64,000 nt of DNA. Source: CAYGWX01 sp964353855 [NCBI: uncultured bacterium] (GTDB lineage: Bacteria; Edwardsbacteria; CAYGWX01). Position numbers and translations under genes: made by a program. Positions 1-7,301 of this stretch are shown here, piece by piece (the stretch's first letter is position 1; each line of letters starts with the position of its first letter). Below the pieces are notes generated by a model. That model ran no database searches and was not told the origin of the DNA. It was given only the letters and a program-made list of their open reading frames with translations. Location: positions 1 through 64,000 of the forward strand of contig CAYGWX010000007.1 of NCBI GenBank assembly GCA_964353855.1, given 5' to 3'.

Positions 1-2
1 GT

Positions 3-290
3 GGCTATTATACCACAACTTTCCTCAGGTCCAGTCCTAACGGGGGCCGAAACGCAGAGGACAGAGGTCCGAGTGTGGAGGTTGGGATAAAGCCCACCCC
101 CAACCCCTTCACATATTTCACGATAGTGCGAGGGCAGGAGAAGGAGAGGTTTGAACTCTATGACATCGCGGGGAAGCGGGTGGGGTCCTATCCGGGAGAG
201 CGGATCGGAGAGGACCTCCTTCCGGGCGTGTATTTCCTGCGGGCCGGATCCTCCCCGTCCATAACCGGGCGGCTCTTAAAGCTGAGGTAA
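3..290 (+). CDS. C-terminal part of a secreted protein with FlgD-like/T9SS-type sorting domain (5' end outside window)
   Basis: The frame is open from the first bases of the window, so this is the 3' end of a longer gene; an apparent GTG at 75 is internal. The visible tail has the usual order of a C-terminal sorting domain: a TPNPF entry motif, FELYDIAGKRV, then LPGVYFLRAG, ending in a basic LLKLR. The same short form, with PNPF, VLYDISGRLVG, AAGVYFLR and IIKLR, closes the YCF48-like protein at 48320-50470. The two tails are clear paralogues, and the missing N-terminal part may also be a repeat protein. By family knowledge such tails direct export and surface anchoring. The function of the main body cannot be known from here. 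Confidence 0.8.
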   Translation, partial: GYYTTTFLRSSPNGGRNAEDRGPSVEVGIKPTPNPFTYFTIVRGQEKERFELYDIAGKRVGSYPGERIGEDLLPGVYFLRAGSSPSITGRLLKLR

Positions 291-334
291 ACCCGATACC
301 GAACCGGACGCCTCTTACCCGGGAAGCTCAAGCC

Positions 335-928
335 GTGAGCGCTGGGAACCCTTCTTCTCCCCTTTCCTATGGCGCCTGGCTCCTCCGGAGCCCCGGGCTT
401 TTGGCCGGCTTCCTGTGGGGCTTCGCTGAGGGCACCCTGTTTTTCATCATCCCGGACCTCCTCATCACCTTCGCCGCACTTTTCTCTTTAAAGCAATCTC
501 TGAAACAGCTCGGAGTGGTCCTCACCGGCTCACTCCTCGGAGGCTGGCTCATATTCTCCCTGGCCACCCGGGATTACCCCGCGACCCGGAGGATCGTGGA
601 CGGCGTGCCCTTCGTCACCCCGAGGATGTTCGAAGCCACGCAACGCAATTACGAGGCCTCTGGGCTCTGGACCTTAGGCCAGGGACCCCTCTCCGGCATC
701 CCCTACAAGGTGTTCGCCATCGAGGCCCCGGCGCACGCCTCCCTCCTCCCATTCCTCCTGGCGAGCATCCCTGGGCGCCTGGAGCGGCTGGCGCTCCCCT
801 GGGTCTTGTTTGCCACGGCGGGCCTTTGGTTGAAGAGGCGCATCGCGAAACGGCCCGGATGGGCGGTCTCAGGCCACGCCTTTTTCTGGATCGCGGTCTA
901 CGCCTGCTACTGGTCCGTCGTCCGCTGA
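335..928 (+). CDS. Integral membrane protein of unknown function
   Basis: The start is a GTG at 335 with only a weak purine stretch (GGGAAG) upstream. The 197-residue product has hydrophobic segments near residues 20-60, 65-85, 130-160 and 175-195, so it probably spans the inner membrane about four to five times. The first segment holds GLLAGFLWGFAEGTLFF followed by IIPDLLITF, an acidic residue and a proline inside helices that resemble the SNARE-associated/YqaA-like membrane families; this is a resemblance only. The gene is monocistronic, lying between the preceding sorting-domain gene and a strong bidirectional terminator shared with the convergent gene downstream. I do not recognise a specific function. 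Confidence 0.7.
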   Translation: MSAGNPSSPLSYGAWLLRSPGLLAGFLWGFAEGTLFFIIPDLLITFAALFSLKQSLKQLGVVLTGSLLGGWLIFSLATRDYPATRRIVDGVPFVTPRMFEATQRNYEASGLWTLGQGPLSGIPYKVFAIEAPAHASLLPFLLASIPGRLERLALPWVLFATAGLWLKRRIAKRPGWAVSGHAFFWIAVYACYWSVVR

Positions 929-956
929 CCCGGGGCCTTTCATCGAGGTAAAGCAA

Positions 957-982
957 GGGCGGCCCCGAGGGGCCGCCCTTTC
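957..982. terminator. Bidirectional rho-independent terminator
   Basis: A near-perfect inverted repeat GGGCGGCCCC/GGGGCCGCCC lies at 957-978. It is followed by a T-rich run on the plus strand, and a weaker T-rich run follows on the minus strand. It sits between two convergent genes and probably serves both. Confidence 0.85.
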
Positions 983-1008
983 CTTTTGACAGCTGTCCTT
1001 TCCCTATC

Positions 1009-2076
1009 TCACTTCTTCGCTACCTGCTCCATCGTCCTACCAAAGGCCGTCCAGAAGGGGTCCACCCTCGGGTGCTCCAGGGGCCGCTCGATCCCTTTCT
1101 CGACGAGCTTAATGCCCTTCCTCTTTCCCACAACCTCCCCCACGATGGAGGAGCGGATGCCCTTTTTCTCCAGCGCCTCGATCACAGCCTCGGCCTTCTT
1201 CGCTTTGCAAGTGATGATCAAGGTCCCCTCCGAGATGGACGTATAGGGATCCATCCCGAACTCCGCACAGATCTTCTCCACCTCGGGCAGGACCACGATC
1301 TTCTCCTTCTCTATCCGCATTCCGACCTCGCTGGCCTGGGCGATCTCGAAGAGCCCGCCCCAGACCCCGCACTCCGTGGCGTCGTGCATCGCAGTGACTC
1401 CCTTCTTGCGCACGCCCACCGAGACCGCGGTCAGGGCATCCTCGACCACGGACATTTGGTAGAAGATCTTCTCCGCGGACTTCGCAAACTCCTCCCCGAA
1501 CTTCTCCGCGATCAGGGGCCGGAAGGTGGCCGCGAACAGGCCGGTGGCCTCGATGGCCGCGCCCTTGGTCACGATTACGAGATCCCCGACCCCGGCCATG
1601 GTCGGGGCAACGTAGTCCTTCTTCTTGCCGATGCAAATCACCGTGGCCCCGCCGACCATGGGGTAATCGCAGCCGTCGTAGCGCGCGGTGTGCCCGGAGA
1701 CCACGGCGATGCCCATTTTCTTGCACTCCCGGTGGATGGTGCTCCAGACCATCTCCAGGGCCTCCTTGGTCATCGAGCGCGGAAGGTTCAGGTCGATGGT
1801 CAAATACTTCGGGGGCAGGCCGCTCGTGACCGCGTCCGAGACCAGGATGTGGATGGCGAACCAGGCTGCCCGCTCCCAGCCATACTGCGGGACGATGAAC
1901 ACCGGGTCAGTGGTCGTGGCCATGACCTTTCCCCCGCCCAGATCCACGATCCCCACGTCCACCCCGTGCTGCGGCCCGACCAGGACCCTGCGGTCTTTCT
2001 TCCCCAGTTGCGGGAAGATCAGCTCCTCGAAGATCTCCGGGGAGATCTTCCCTATCTCCGGCAGTTCCGCGCCCAT
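1009..2076 (-). CDS. AIR synthase/HypE/ThiL-superfamily protein under TPP riboswitch control
   Basis: This 355-residue protein has the PurM/ThiL/HypE/SelD two-domain layout: an N-terminal ATP-binding AIRS domain (about 1-165) and a C-terminal AIRS_C domain (about 170-330). Visible features are TTTDPVF near residue 55 (the metal/ATP-binding Asp), SDAVTSG followed by PKYLTIDLNLP near 80-100, and SGHTARYDG with VGGATV near 125-145. Automatic annotation would call it hydrogenase expression protein HypE or AIR synthase-related, but it lacks HypE's usual neighbours and HypF-HypC context. A TPP riboswitch lies directly upstream, and ThiL (thiamin-phosphate kinase) belongs to this superfamily, so a thiamin-pathway role is the better inference. 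The ATG at 2076 follows a good GAGGAG ribosome site. It is a single-gene transcript. Confidence 0.85.
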   Translation of the reverse strand: MGAELPEIGKISPEIFEELIFPQLGKKDRRVLVGPQHGVDVGIVDLGGGKVMATTTDPVFIVPQYGWERAAWFAIHILVSDAVTSGLPPKYLTIDLNLPRSMTKEALEMVWSTIHRECKKMGIAVVSGHTARYDGCDYPMVGGATVICIGKKKDYVAPTMAGVGDLVIVTKGAAIEATGLFAATFRPLIAEKFGEEFAKSAEKIFYQMSVVEDALTAVSVGVRKKGVTAMHDATECGVWGGLFEIAQASEVGMRIEKEKIVVLPEVEKICAEFGMDPYTSISEGTLIITCKAKKAEAVIEALEKKGIRSSIVGEVVGKRKGIKLVEKGIERPLEHPRVDPFWTAFGRTMEQVAKK

Positions 2077-2109
2077 CGCTTTTGACTCTCCTCTTTAAAG
2101 ATACGAAAA

Positions 2110-2129
2110 CCGCATCCCCTGGAATGCGG
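2110..2129 (-). terminator. Riboswitch expression platform: intrinsic terminator with antiterminator
   Basis: Read on the minus strand, CCGCAT and ATGCGG pair around an 8-base loop and are followed by TTTTCGTATCTTT. The bases entering the 5' arm (CGCCGC, plus-strand 2126-2131) are also complementary to GCGGCG on the 3' side of aptamer stem P1 (2154-2159). The two pairings exclude each other: TPP-stabilised P1 frees the terminator, while unbound RNA can form the antiterminator. Confidence 0.85.
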
Positions 2130-2154
2130 CGCTCTTGACTTTAAAACTTAAGTC

Positions 2155-2254
2155 GCCGCTTTCCTACGCTGGTATGATCCATACAGGTACAGGGGATCTC
2201 CTGAAAAAGGACTCTCAGCCCCTTCCCCCAGAGGAAAGGGACTCTCCCAGCGGC
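2155..2254 (-). promoter_or_regulatory. TPP (thiamin pyrophosphate) riboswitch aptamer
   Basis: On the minus strand the conserved landmarks appear in order. P1 is formed by GCCGCT and AGCGGC, closing perfectly at 2249-2254 and 2155-2160. A P3 hairpin of CCCTTTCC against GGGAAGGG is followed by the invariant CTGAGA. Then comes ACCTG, a TGG-ATCATA-CCA P5 stem, and the diagnostic CCAGCGTAGGA. The canonical form is ACCTGATCTGGATAATGCCAGCGTAGGGA. The aptamer begins where the predicted promoter would start transcription and ends about 80 nt before the start codon of the AIRS-family gene. Confidence 0.93.
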
Positions 2255-2260
2255 AGGATA

Positions 2261-2290
2261 ATTATAACAGGACGCTCCTCCCCGTGTCAA
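2261..2290 (-). promoter_or_regulatory. Promoter of the riboswitch-AIRS transcript
   Basis: The minus strand shows TTGACA (2285-2290), an 18-bp spacer and a perfect TATAAT (2261-2266). The predicted start falls at about 2254, exactly the first base pair of riboswitch P1. Confidence 0.8.
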
Positions 2291-2738
2291 CCCGCCCCGA
2301 AACAGGATAGGCCTCCGCCAGGAGGGTCCACAGACTTAGTTTTGGAATTAATAATGAACCCTTTGTTTCAGTCTTGGAGTTGGGACAAACCAAAGGGATG
2401 CAGCCTTCCATTCCATTTTTTCTATTAAACTTTTAACTTATTGATTTATTTTGCCTTACGCAATATTAAAGCTCAGGTACGGACGACTTGTTCCCGGGTA
2501 CATGCTATCTGTTCCCTGGTACGTAACGGCTGTTCCCAGGTACATCCCGGTTGCTCCCCGGCCCATCCTGGTCGCTCCCTGGTCTATCCAGGCTATTCCC
2601 CGACCCAACCCGGTTGTCCCCAGGACTCTTCCGGTTGTGCTCGGGACCATCTCGTCCGCGCCCGGGCTCAGCCTAAAGGAACCCCGGTTTGATCGGACTG
2701 AGAAAGTCTGTTGCGCACTCACCAAACCACAAAGAAAA
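2291..2738. other. 448-bp intergenic region holding a phased tandem array
   Basis: No supported gene. It runs from the promoter of the riboswitch transcript to the terminator of the comB operon, both read on the minus strand. The left 190 bp is AT-rich without recognisable signals; the right part is the 21-bp array. Several small open frames cross the array only because 21 is a multiple of three. Confidence 0.7.
2490..2657. repeat. Tandem array of eight 21-bp units (two helical turns each)
   Basis: Eight consecutive 21-bp units start at 2490, 2511, 2532, 2553, 2574, 2595, 2616 and 2637 without a single indel. The first three begin GTTCCC(G/T/A)GGTA. Each unit divides into an 11-mer of form gtTCCCnGGta and a 10-mer of form caTCCCGGtt, so a TCCCnGG core recurs every 10.5 bp on average. 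A degenerate unit may precede (from 2469) and follow (to 2678). The GTTCCC head is shared with three other arrays in this window. Confidence 0.85.
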
Positions 2739-2756
2739 AGGGCTTGAAAATGCCCT
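2731..2756 (-). terminator. Terminator of the comB operon
   Basis: On the minus strand AGGGC, an 8-base loop and GCCCT are followed by TTTTTCTTTG. It lies about 35 bp beyond the comB stop and ends the long minus-strand operon. Confidence 0.7.
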
Positions 2757-2789
2757 CCAACGATCATTACTTATTGTATAATGGTAATT

Positions 2790-3524
2790 TTAAATTTTCA
2801 ATAATGTGATCCGGCCTTCCCGGTAGACCGGGACTACCGGAAGGGAGTTCATCCGGGCAGCAAAGGTCAGGTCCCGCTCGAACCTTAAGCTGGCCAAGTA
2901 TCGGGCGTGGTGCGCGACCCGAAACAAGCCCTTCAGGTTTTTCCCCCAGCGCTGGAACAGGGCCTTCCCGGCCAGGGCCCCGTCCGACAAGAGGACCTTA
3001 TCCTTCTTGGCCAGGCGGGACTCCAGGCCGGCCACAATTATCCCCCCGCAGACCGCGTCCTCGAGCGAGAATCCTCTGTGGAGCCCGGCGCAGAACACGG
3101 CCACGTCTCGTTTCAAGGAGCACAGGCACCGGATGACAGCCCCGGCGTTCACGAACCCCGCGACATAAACCTCGTCCTCGCTCAGCCGGGAAAGGAGCGC
3201 CGTGCCGTTTGTGGTGCACATCACCAGAGTCTTCCCCCTCACCCGGGTCGGGGTAAACTCCAGGGGTGAGTTTCCCAGGTCGAACCCCGGGATAACCATC
3301 CCGTCCCGCTCCCCGCAGAGCAGCGAATTCTCCCGCCCCAGGCTCTCGGCCAGCCGCTTGGCTTCCCCCACATCCCCCACCGGCAGGATCTCTCGGGCTC
3401 CGGAGCGCAGGGCCCGGCAGATGGTCGTCGAGGCCCGCAAGACGTCAATGGCCACCAAGAGGTGGCCCTGAAGGATACTTTCAGTAACATCCCCGGGACT
3501 AAGGAAGAGGCTGATCCTTCTCAT
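2790..3524 (-). CDS. comB: 2-phosphosulfolactate phosphatase-like protein (ComB family)
   Basis: The protein has 244 residues from the ATG at 3524. A longer frame reaches 3596, but its first 24 residues are out-of-frame coding of the overlapping upstream gene. Family landmarks are AIDVLRASTTI near residue 28 and CTTNGTALL near 102, the two most conserved ComB motifs, plus DAVCGGIIV near 150. In methanogens ComB removes phosphate from 2-phosphosulfolactate on the way to coenzyme M. Bacterial members are widespread and mostly uncharacterised, and nothing nearby suggests coenzyme M synthesis. It is the last gene of the 10.1-2.8 kb operon and overlaps the preceding DUF2273-like gene by 26 bp. Confidence 0.85.
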   Translation of the reverse strand: MRRISLFLSPGDVTESILQGHLLVAIDVLRASTTICRALRSGAREILPVGDVGEAKRLAESLGRENSLLCGERDGMVIPGFDLGNSPLEFTPTRVRGKTLVMCTTNGTALLSRLSEDEVYVAGFVNAGAVIRCLCSLKRDVAVFCAGLHRGFSLEDAVCGGIIVAGLESRLAKKDKVLLSDGALAGKALFQRWGKNLKGLFRVAHHARYLASLRFERDLTFAARMNSLPVVPVYREGRITLLKI

Positions 3525-3726
3525 CCTCTGTCCCTTCCATCTTCTTCCGGTCGTCCACGTACTTACCCACCAGGAACCCAGCGGCCCCCAGGACAAGGAG
3601 CAGGAGGACCTTCCAGCCCAGGAACCCCACGATGAGCCCGGCCAGGAGCCCGGCGCCCAGGCCCCAGGCCTTGCCCCGATTCTCGCGGTACAGAGCCCAA
3701 AGCAGGTCTTTCGCGGGCTCGTTCAT
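3499..3726 (-). CDS. Small integral membrane protein, DUF2273-like
   Basis: The 75 residues contain two adjacent membrane helices (about 22-38 and 39-55). The pattern ENRGKAWGLGAGLLAGL, GWKVLLLLVLGAAGF, LVGKYVDDRKK matches the small DUF2273 family (GK...G...G then GK..D). In Firmicutes this family often sits near Asp23/AmaP envelope-stress genes; no such partner is here. The ATG at 3726 overlaps the accC stop by four bases, and the 3' end overlaps comB, so translation of the three is probably coupled. The role is unknown. Confidence 0.75.
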   Translation of the reverse strand: MNEPAKDLLWALYRENRGKAWGLGAGLLAGLIVGFLGWKVLLLLVLGAAGFLVGKYVDDRKKMEGTEDEKDQPLP

Positions 3727-5084
3727 CCCCCGGCCCCTCCCCCTCCGTTCAATAAAGCCTCAACGTATCCCGTGTCCACGTCTCCGGCCAGGAACCGGGA
3801 ATCCCTCATCACCTTCTGGTGGAACGGAATCGTGGTCTTGATCCCTTCGATGATGCACTCATCCAGGGCCCGTTTCATTCGGGCCACAGCCTCCGCACGG
3901 TCTCCTCCGTAGGATACGAGCTTGGCCAGGAGCGAATCGTAGTTCGGGGGCACGTCATAGCCCTGATAGACATGGGTGTCCACCCTCACCCCCGGCCCCC
4001 CGGGGAAATGCAGGCTTGTGATCTTGCCCGGCTGGGGGATGAACCCGTTCGCCGGGTCCTCGGCATTGATCCGGCACTCCAGGGCATGCCCTTCAAGCTT
4101 GATCTGCTCCTGTTTCCAAGGCAGGAGCCCTCCCGCCGCGATCCCGATCTGCGCCTTGACCAGGTCCACGCCTGTCACCATCTCCGTCACCGGGTGCTCC
4201 ACCTGGATCCGGGTGTTCATCTCCATGAAATAGAATCGTCCCTTTTGGTCCACCAGAAACTCGATGGTCCCGGCATTGACGTATCCGGCTGCCTTGGCGC
4301 CTTTCACAGCCGCCTCGCCCATGTTCTTCCGCATCGCCCCGGAGATCCGGGGGGAGGGGGCCTCCTCGATGAGCTTCTGATGCCTCCGCTGGATCGAGCA
4401 GTCCCTCTCTCCCAGGTAGACGAACTGCCCCTCCCGATCCCCGAGGATCTGGATTTCTATATGCCGGGGTCTCTCGACATACTTTTCGAGATACAGATCT
4501 CCGTTCCCGAAGGCCGCCTGCGCCTCGGCCTTGGCCGTGCGAAATCCCGCTTCCATCCCTTCTTCATCCCGCACGATCCGCATGCCCTTGCCGCCTCCAC
4601 CGGCCGCGGCTTTGACCATGACCGGGTACCCGATCTCCTTGGCCTTGCCGCCGGCTTGGGCAGGGGATTCCAAAATGCCTTCGCTTCCCTCCACCACCGG
4701 GACGCCCGCCTGCTTCATGATCTGTTTGGCAAAGGCTTTGTCCCCCATCTTCCGGATCGCCTCGGGCGGCGGGCCGATGAAAACGAGGCCCGACCCCCGG
4801 CAGGCCTCGGCGAACTCCGCGTTCTCGGCCAGGAACCCGTAGCCCGGATGCACGGCATCGCACCCCGTCACCTCGGCGGCGCTGATCAGGCGGGACATCG
4901 CCAGGTAGCTCTCCGCGGCCGGGGCTTTGCCGATGCACACCGCCTCGTCTGCAAAGCGCACCGCCAGGGTATCCCGGTCCGCTTCGGAATACGCCGCCAC
5001 GGTGCGAACGCCCAACTCCTTGCCTGCCCGGATGACCCGCAGGGCAATCTCCCCGCGGTTGGCCACCAGGATTTTGGTGAACAC
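3723..5084 (-). CDS. accC: Biotin carboxylase subunit of acetyl-CoA carboxylase
   Basis: AccC uses ATP and bicarbonate to carboxylate biotin on AccB, the first half-reaction of malonyl-CoA synthesis for fatty acids. The 453 residues match the usual length of about 450. Visible motifs are ILVANRGEIALRVIRA at the N-terminus, the ATP-grasp glycine loop AAAGGGGKGMRIV near 160-172, and EMNTRIQVEHPVTEMVTG near 288-305 with catalytic Glu and Arg. The start is GTG at 5084 after AAGGGG, close behind the pilT stop. Its partner accB lies two genes upstream in the same operon, but pilT separates them, which is unusual because accB and accC are normally adjacent. The carboxyltransferase genes accA/accD are not in the window. 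Confidence 0.96.
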   Translation of the reverse strand: MFTKILVANRGEIALRVIRAGKELGVRTVAAYSEADRDTLAVRFADEAVCIGKAPAAESYLAMSRLISAAEVTGCDAVHPGYGFLAENAEFAEACRGSGLVFIGPPPEAIRKMGDKAFAKQIMKQAGVPVVEGSEGILESPAQAGGKAKEIGYPVMVKAAAGGGGKGMRIVRDEEGMEAGFRTAKAEAQAAFGNGDLYLEKYVERPRHIEIQILGDREGQFVYLGERDCSIQRRHQKLIEEAPSPRISGAMRKNMGEAAVKGAKAAGYVNAGTIEFLVDQKGRFYFMEMNTRIQVEHPVTEMVTGVDLVKAQIGIAAGGLLPWKQEQIKLEGHALECRINAEDPANGFIPQPGKITSLHFPGGPGVRVDTHVYQGYDVPPNYDSLLAKLVSYGGDRAEAVARMKRALDECIIEGIKTTIPFHQKVMRDSRFLAGDVDTGYVEALLNGGGGAGG

Positions 5085-5091
5085 GCGCCCC

Positions 5092-6213
5092 TTAGGACCC
5101 GGTCTTGCCCATCTGCTCCACGGCCTCCCAGGAGCGGTCCGCAGAGGCCTCGATGCCCTTCAGCTTGAGGTTGAACTCGTCCGGGTTGGTGCAGTTCTGC
5201 ATCGCCACGTCGTAGCTGATCAGGCCGTCCTTGTAGTGCCTCATGATGGACTGGTCGAAGGTCTGCATCCCGTACATGGCGAAGCCCTCGGCGATCAGGG
5301 TCGGGATCATCAGGGTCTTCACCGGGTCCAGGAGGTATTCCCGCACCGTGGGTGTGGCCAGAAGCACCTCGGCGGCCGGCACGCGGCCCTTGCCGTCCGC
5401 CCGCGGGAGCAGCCGCAGGGACACCGAGCCCACGAAGGTCGCGCCCAGCATCACCCGGATGTGCTCGTGCTGGTGGGGGGGATAGAAGGAAATGATACGG
5501 TTGATCGTCTCCGTGGCGTTCAGGGTATGCAGAGTGCTCATAACCAGATGCCCGGTATCCGCGGCCTGGATCGCGGTGTCGATGGTGGCCTTATCCCGGA
5601 CCTCCCCGATCAGGAGCACGTCCGGATCCTCGCGCATGGCGTGCTTCAGGGCCGAGGCGAAGGACTCCGTGTCGGCGCCCAGCTCCCGCTGGGAGATGAG
5701 CGACTTCTTGTCCCGGAACAGGAACTCGATCGGGTCCTCGATCGTAATCACGTTGCGGGCGTCGTTTTCGTTAAGGTAGTCGATCATCGCGGCCAGGGTC
5801 GTGGACTTCCCGCTCCCCGTGGTCCCGGTGCAGAAGAAGATCCCCCGCTGCTTTTGGGTCAGGACCTTCAGGACCGCCGGAAGGTTCAACTCATCCATGT
5901 GGGGCACCGTGATCGGGATCGTCCGCATCGCCAGGGCGCAGCTTCCCCGCTGCATGTAGACGTTCACGCGGAACCGGCCCAGGCCGGCCACGCCAATGGC
6001 GAAGTCGATCTCCTTTTTGGCTGCGAAAATCTGCTGCTGCTCCTGGGTCATGATCTGGAAGGCCACCTGCTTGAGCTCCTCCGGGGAGAGCGGGGGCTCC
6101 TTCAGGGGGATCAACCGGCCGTCCACCCGGAACACCGGAGGGCTGCCCGCTTTGGCGTGCAGGTCCGAGGATCCCTCCTTCACCATCCGTTCCAAAATCC
6201 GTTTCAGATCCAT
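5092..6213 (-). CDS. pilT: Type IV pilus twitching-motility ATPase
   Basis: This hexameric secretion ATPase depolymerises and retracts type IV pili at the inner membrane. The 373 residues carry Walker A GTTGSGKSTT (130-139), an Asp-box TIEDPIEFLF (157-166), Walker B DPDVLLIGEVRD (196-207) and the His-box GHLVMSTLHT (221-230). The N-terminal HAKAGSPPVFRVDG is the PilT PAS-like region. Start ATG 6213 follows AGGAGCGACG. No other pilus gene is in the window. It sits between accB and accC in an otherwise metabolic operon, so its expression is tied to fatty-acid synthesis and EF-P. PilU cannot be excluded, but the sequence is closer to PilT. Confidence 0.93.
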   Translation of the reverse strand: MDLKRILERMVKEGSSDLHAKAGSPPVFRVDGRLIPLKEPPLSPEELKQVAFQIMTQEQQQIFAAKKEIDFAIGVAGLGRFRVNVYMQRGSCALAMRTIPITVPHMDELNLPAVLKVLTQKQRGIFFCTGTTGSGKSTTLAAMIDYLNENDARNVITIEDPIEFLFRDKKSLISQRELGADTESFASALKHAMREDPDVLLIGEVRDKATIDTAIQAADTGHLVMSTLHTLNATETINRIISFYPPHQHEHIRVMLGATFVGSVSLRLLPRADGKGRVPAAEVLLATPTVREYLLDPVKTLMIPTLIAEGFAMYGMQTFDQSIMRHYKDGLISYDVAMQNCTNPDEFNLKLKGIEASADRSWEAVEQMGKTGS

Positions 6214-6251
6214 CGTCGCTCCTTAGAATCTCAAGTTACGTCCGTTCTGAA

Positions 6252-6731
6252 TTATTCCGGTCGGATCAGCAGAAGCTCTTGTCCGAACTCCACCGGTTGG
6301 GCGTTTTCCACCAAGATCCTGGCGACCACGCCAGAGACCTCGGCCTCGATTTCGTTCATCAGCTTCATGGCCTCGATGATGCACACCGTTTGGCCCCGGC
6401 TCACCCGGTCCCCCCCCTCCACATAGGGTGGAGCATCCGGGGCCGGGGCCCGGTAGAATGTGCCCACCATCGGAGATTTCACGGCCACCAGGGTGGCGTC
6501 CTGATGGGCCTGGGGCGCTTCGATCCTCGCCGCCTCGGTGTTCTCCAGGCGGGGGATTTCAAAGGCGGCCTCCGGCCGGGTGGCGAGAAGCGGAGTGCTC
6601 ACCGTGGAGGAGATGATCGTCTCGCCCTCCCGCCGGAGCCGCACTTTCTGGAAGGGGCCGGAGATCTCCAATTCGGCGAGCTTGGCCTCCTCCATGAACT
6701 GGATCAGCTGGCGCAGCTTGGCAATTCGCAC
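6252..6731 (-). CDS. accB: Biotin carboxyl carrier protein of acetyl-CoA carboxylase
   Basis: AccB carries biotin between biotin carboxylase and the carboxyltransferase. Of 159 residues, the N-terminal 45 form the AccC-binding helix-rich region ([18 protein letters not shown]), a Pro/Ala linker follows (about 50-80), and the C-terminal biotinyl domain contains the EAMKLM site with the biotinylated lysine at residue 123. [15 protein letters not shown] at 84-98 is the AccB thumb region. The start is a GTG at 6731, only 3 bp beyond the efp stop and without a clear ribosome site, so it is probably translated by coupling to efp. pilT lies between it and accC. Confidence 0.95.
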   Translation of the reverse strand: MRIAKLRQLIQFMEEAKLAELEISGPFQKVRLRREGETIISSTVSTPLLATRPEAAFEIPRLENTEAARIEAPQAHQDATLVAVKSPMVGTFYRAPAPDAPPYVEGGDRVSRGQTVCIIEAMKLMNEIEAEVSGVVARILVENAQPVEFGQELLLIRPE

Positions 6732-6734
6732 GAG

Positions 6735-7292
6735 CTACGAACGCCCCAGGTATTCTCCGGTCCTTGTGTCGACCTTGACCACGTCGCCGGGATTGATGAA
6801 CAGGGGCACCTTGACCGTGTGGCCGGTCTCCAGCTTGGCGGGCTTGGTGGCCGCGGAGGCCGTGTCTCCCTTGAAACCGGGCTCGGTGTCGGCCACTACC
6901 AGGTCCACGAAGAGCGGAACCTCTACACCCACCACCTCCTCGCCGCGCACCAGAAGAGTGACTTCGCCGTTTTCCTTGACATAGGGCAGGGCCTCGGAAA
7001 GGATCTGCTCCGAGAGGGTGATCTGTTCGAAGGTCTCTTGGTCCATCACGGTGTGAAGGTCCCCGGAGGCGTAGAGGTACTGCATCTTCCTTCTCTCCAA
7101 GCGGACCTCGGTGATCGCCTCCCCGGAACGAAAGGTGCGATCCAAGACCGCGCCCGTCTTCGCGTTCTTCAGTCGGGTGCGCACGAAAGCCCCTCCCTTC
7201 CCGGGTTTTACGTGCTGGAATTCCACCAGGGTGAAGAGCTTGCCCTCCATCTCCAGCACCATCCCGTTCCTGAAATCCGCGGTCGTGGCCAC
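6735..7292 (-). CDS. efp: Translation elongation factor P
   Basis: EF-P binds between the P and E sites of stalled ribosomes and speeds peptide-bond formation at polyproline runs. The 185 residues form the usual three beta-barrel domains. The domain I loop reads VKPGKGGAF, with lysine 32 at the position modified in many bacteria. Domain III ends GDVVKVDTRTGEYLGRS, the family's C-terminal signature. Start GTG 7292 lies behind an AGGAGG site. No EpmA/EpmB or EarP modification enzyme is present. The order pepP-efp-accB is a common bacterial arrangement. Confidence 0.97.
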   Translation of the reverse strand: MATTADFRNGMVLEMEGKLFTLVEFQHVKPGKGGAFVRTRLKNAKTGAVLDRTFRSGEAITEVRLERRKMQYLYASGDLHTVMDQETFEQITLSEQILSEALPYVKENGEVTLLVRGEEVVGVEVPLFVDLVVADTEPGFKGDTASAATKPAKLETGHTVKVPLFINPGDVVKVDTRTGEYLGRS

Positions 7293-7301
7293 CCGATCCT
7301 C

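Noticed and set aside
1009-2076. Selenophosphate synthetase SelD or true HypE
   Set aside because: The N-terminal Sec/Cys-Lys motif of SelD and the C-terminal PRxC of HypE are absent, and the thiamin riboswitch points elsewhere.
2456-2767. Small proteins with a seven-residue repeat across the 2.5-kb array (both strands)
   Set aside because: A 21-bp repeat without stops leaves several frames open at once. No ribosome site is present, and substitutions do not favour synonymous positions in any frame.
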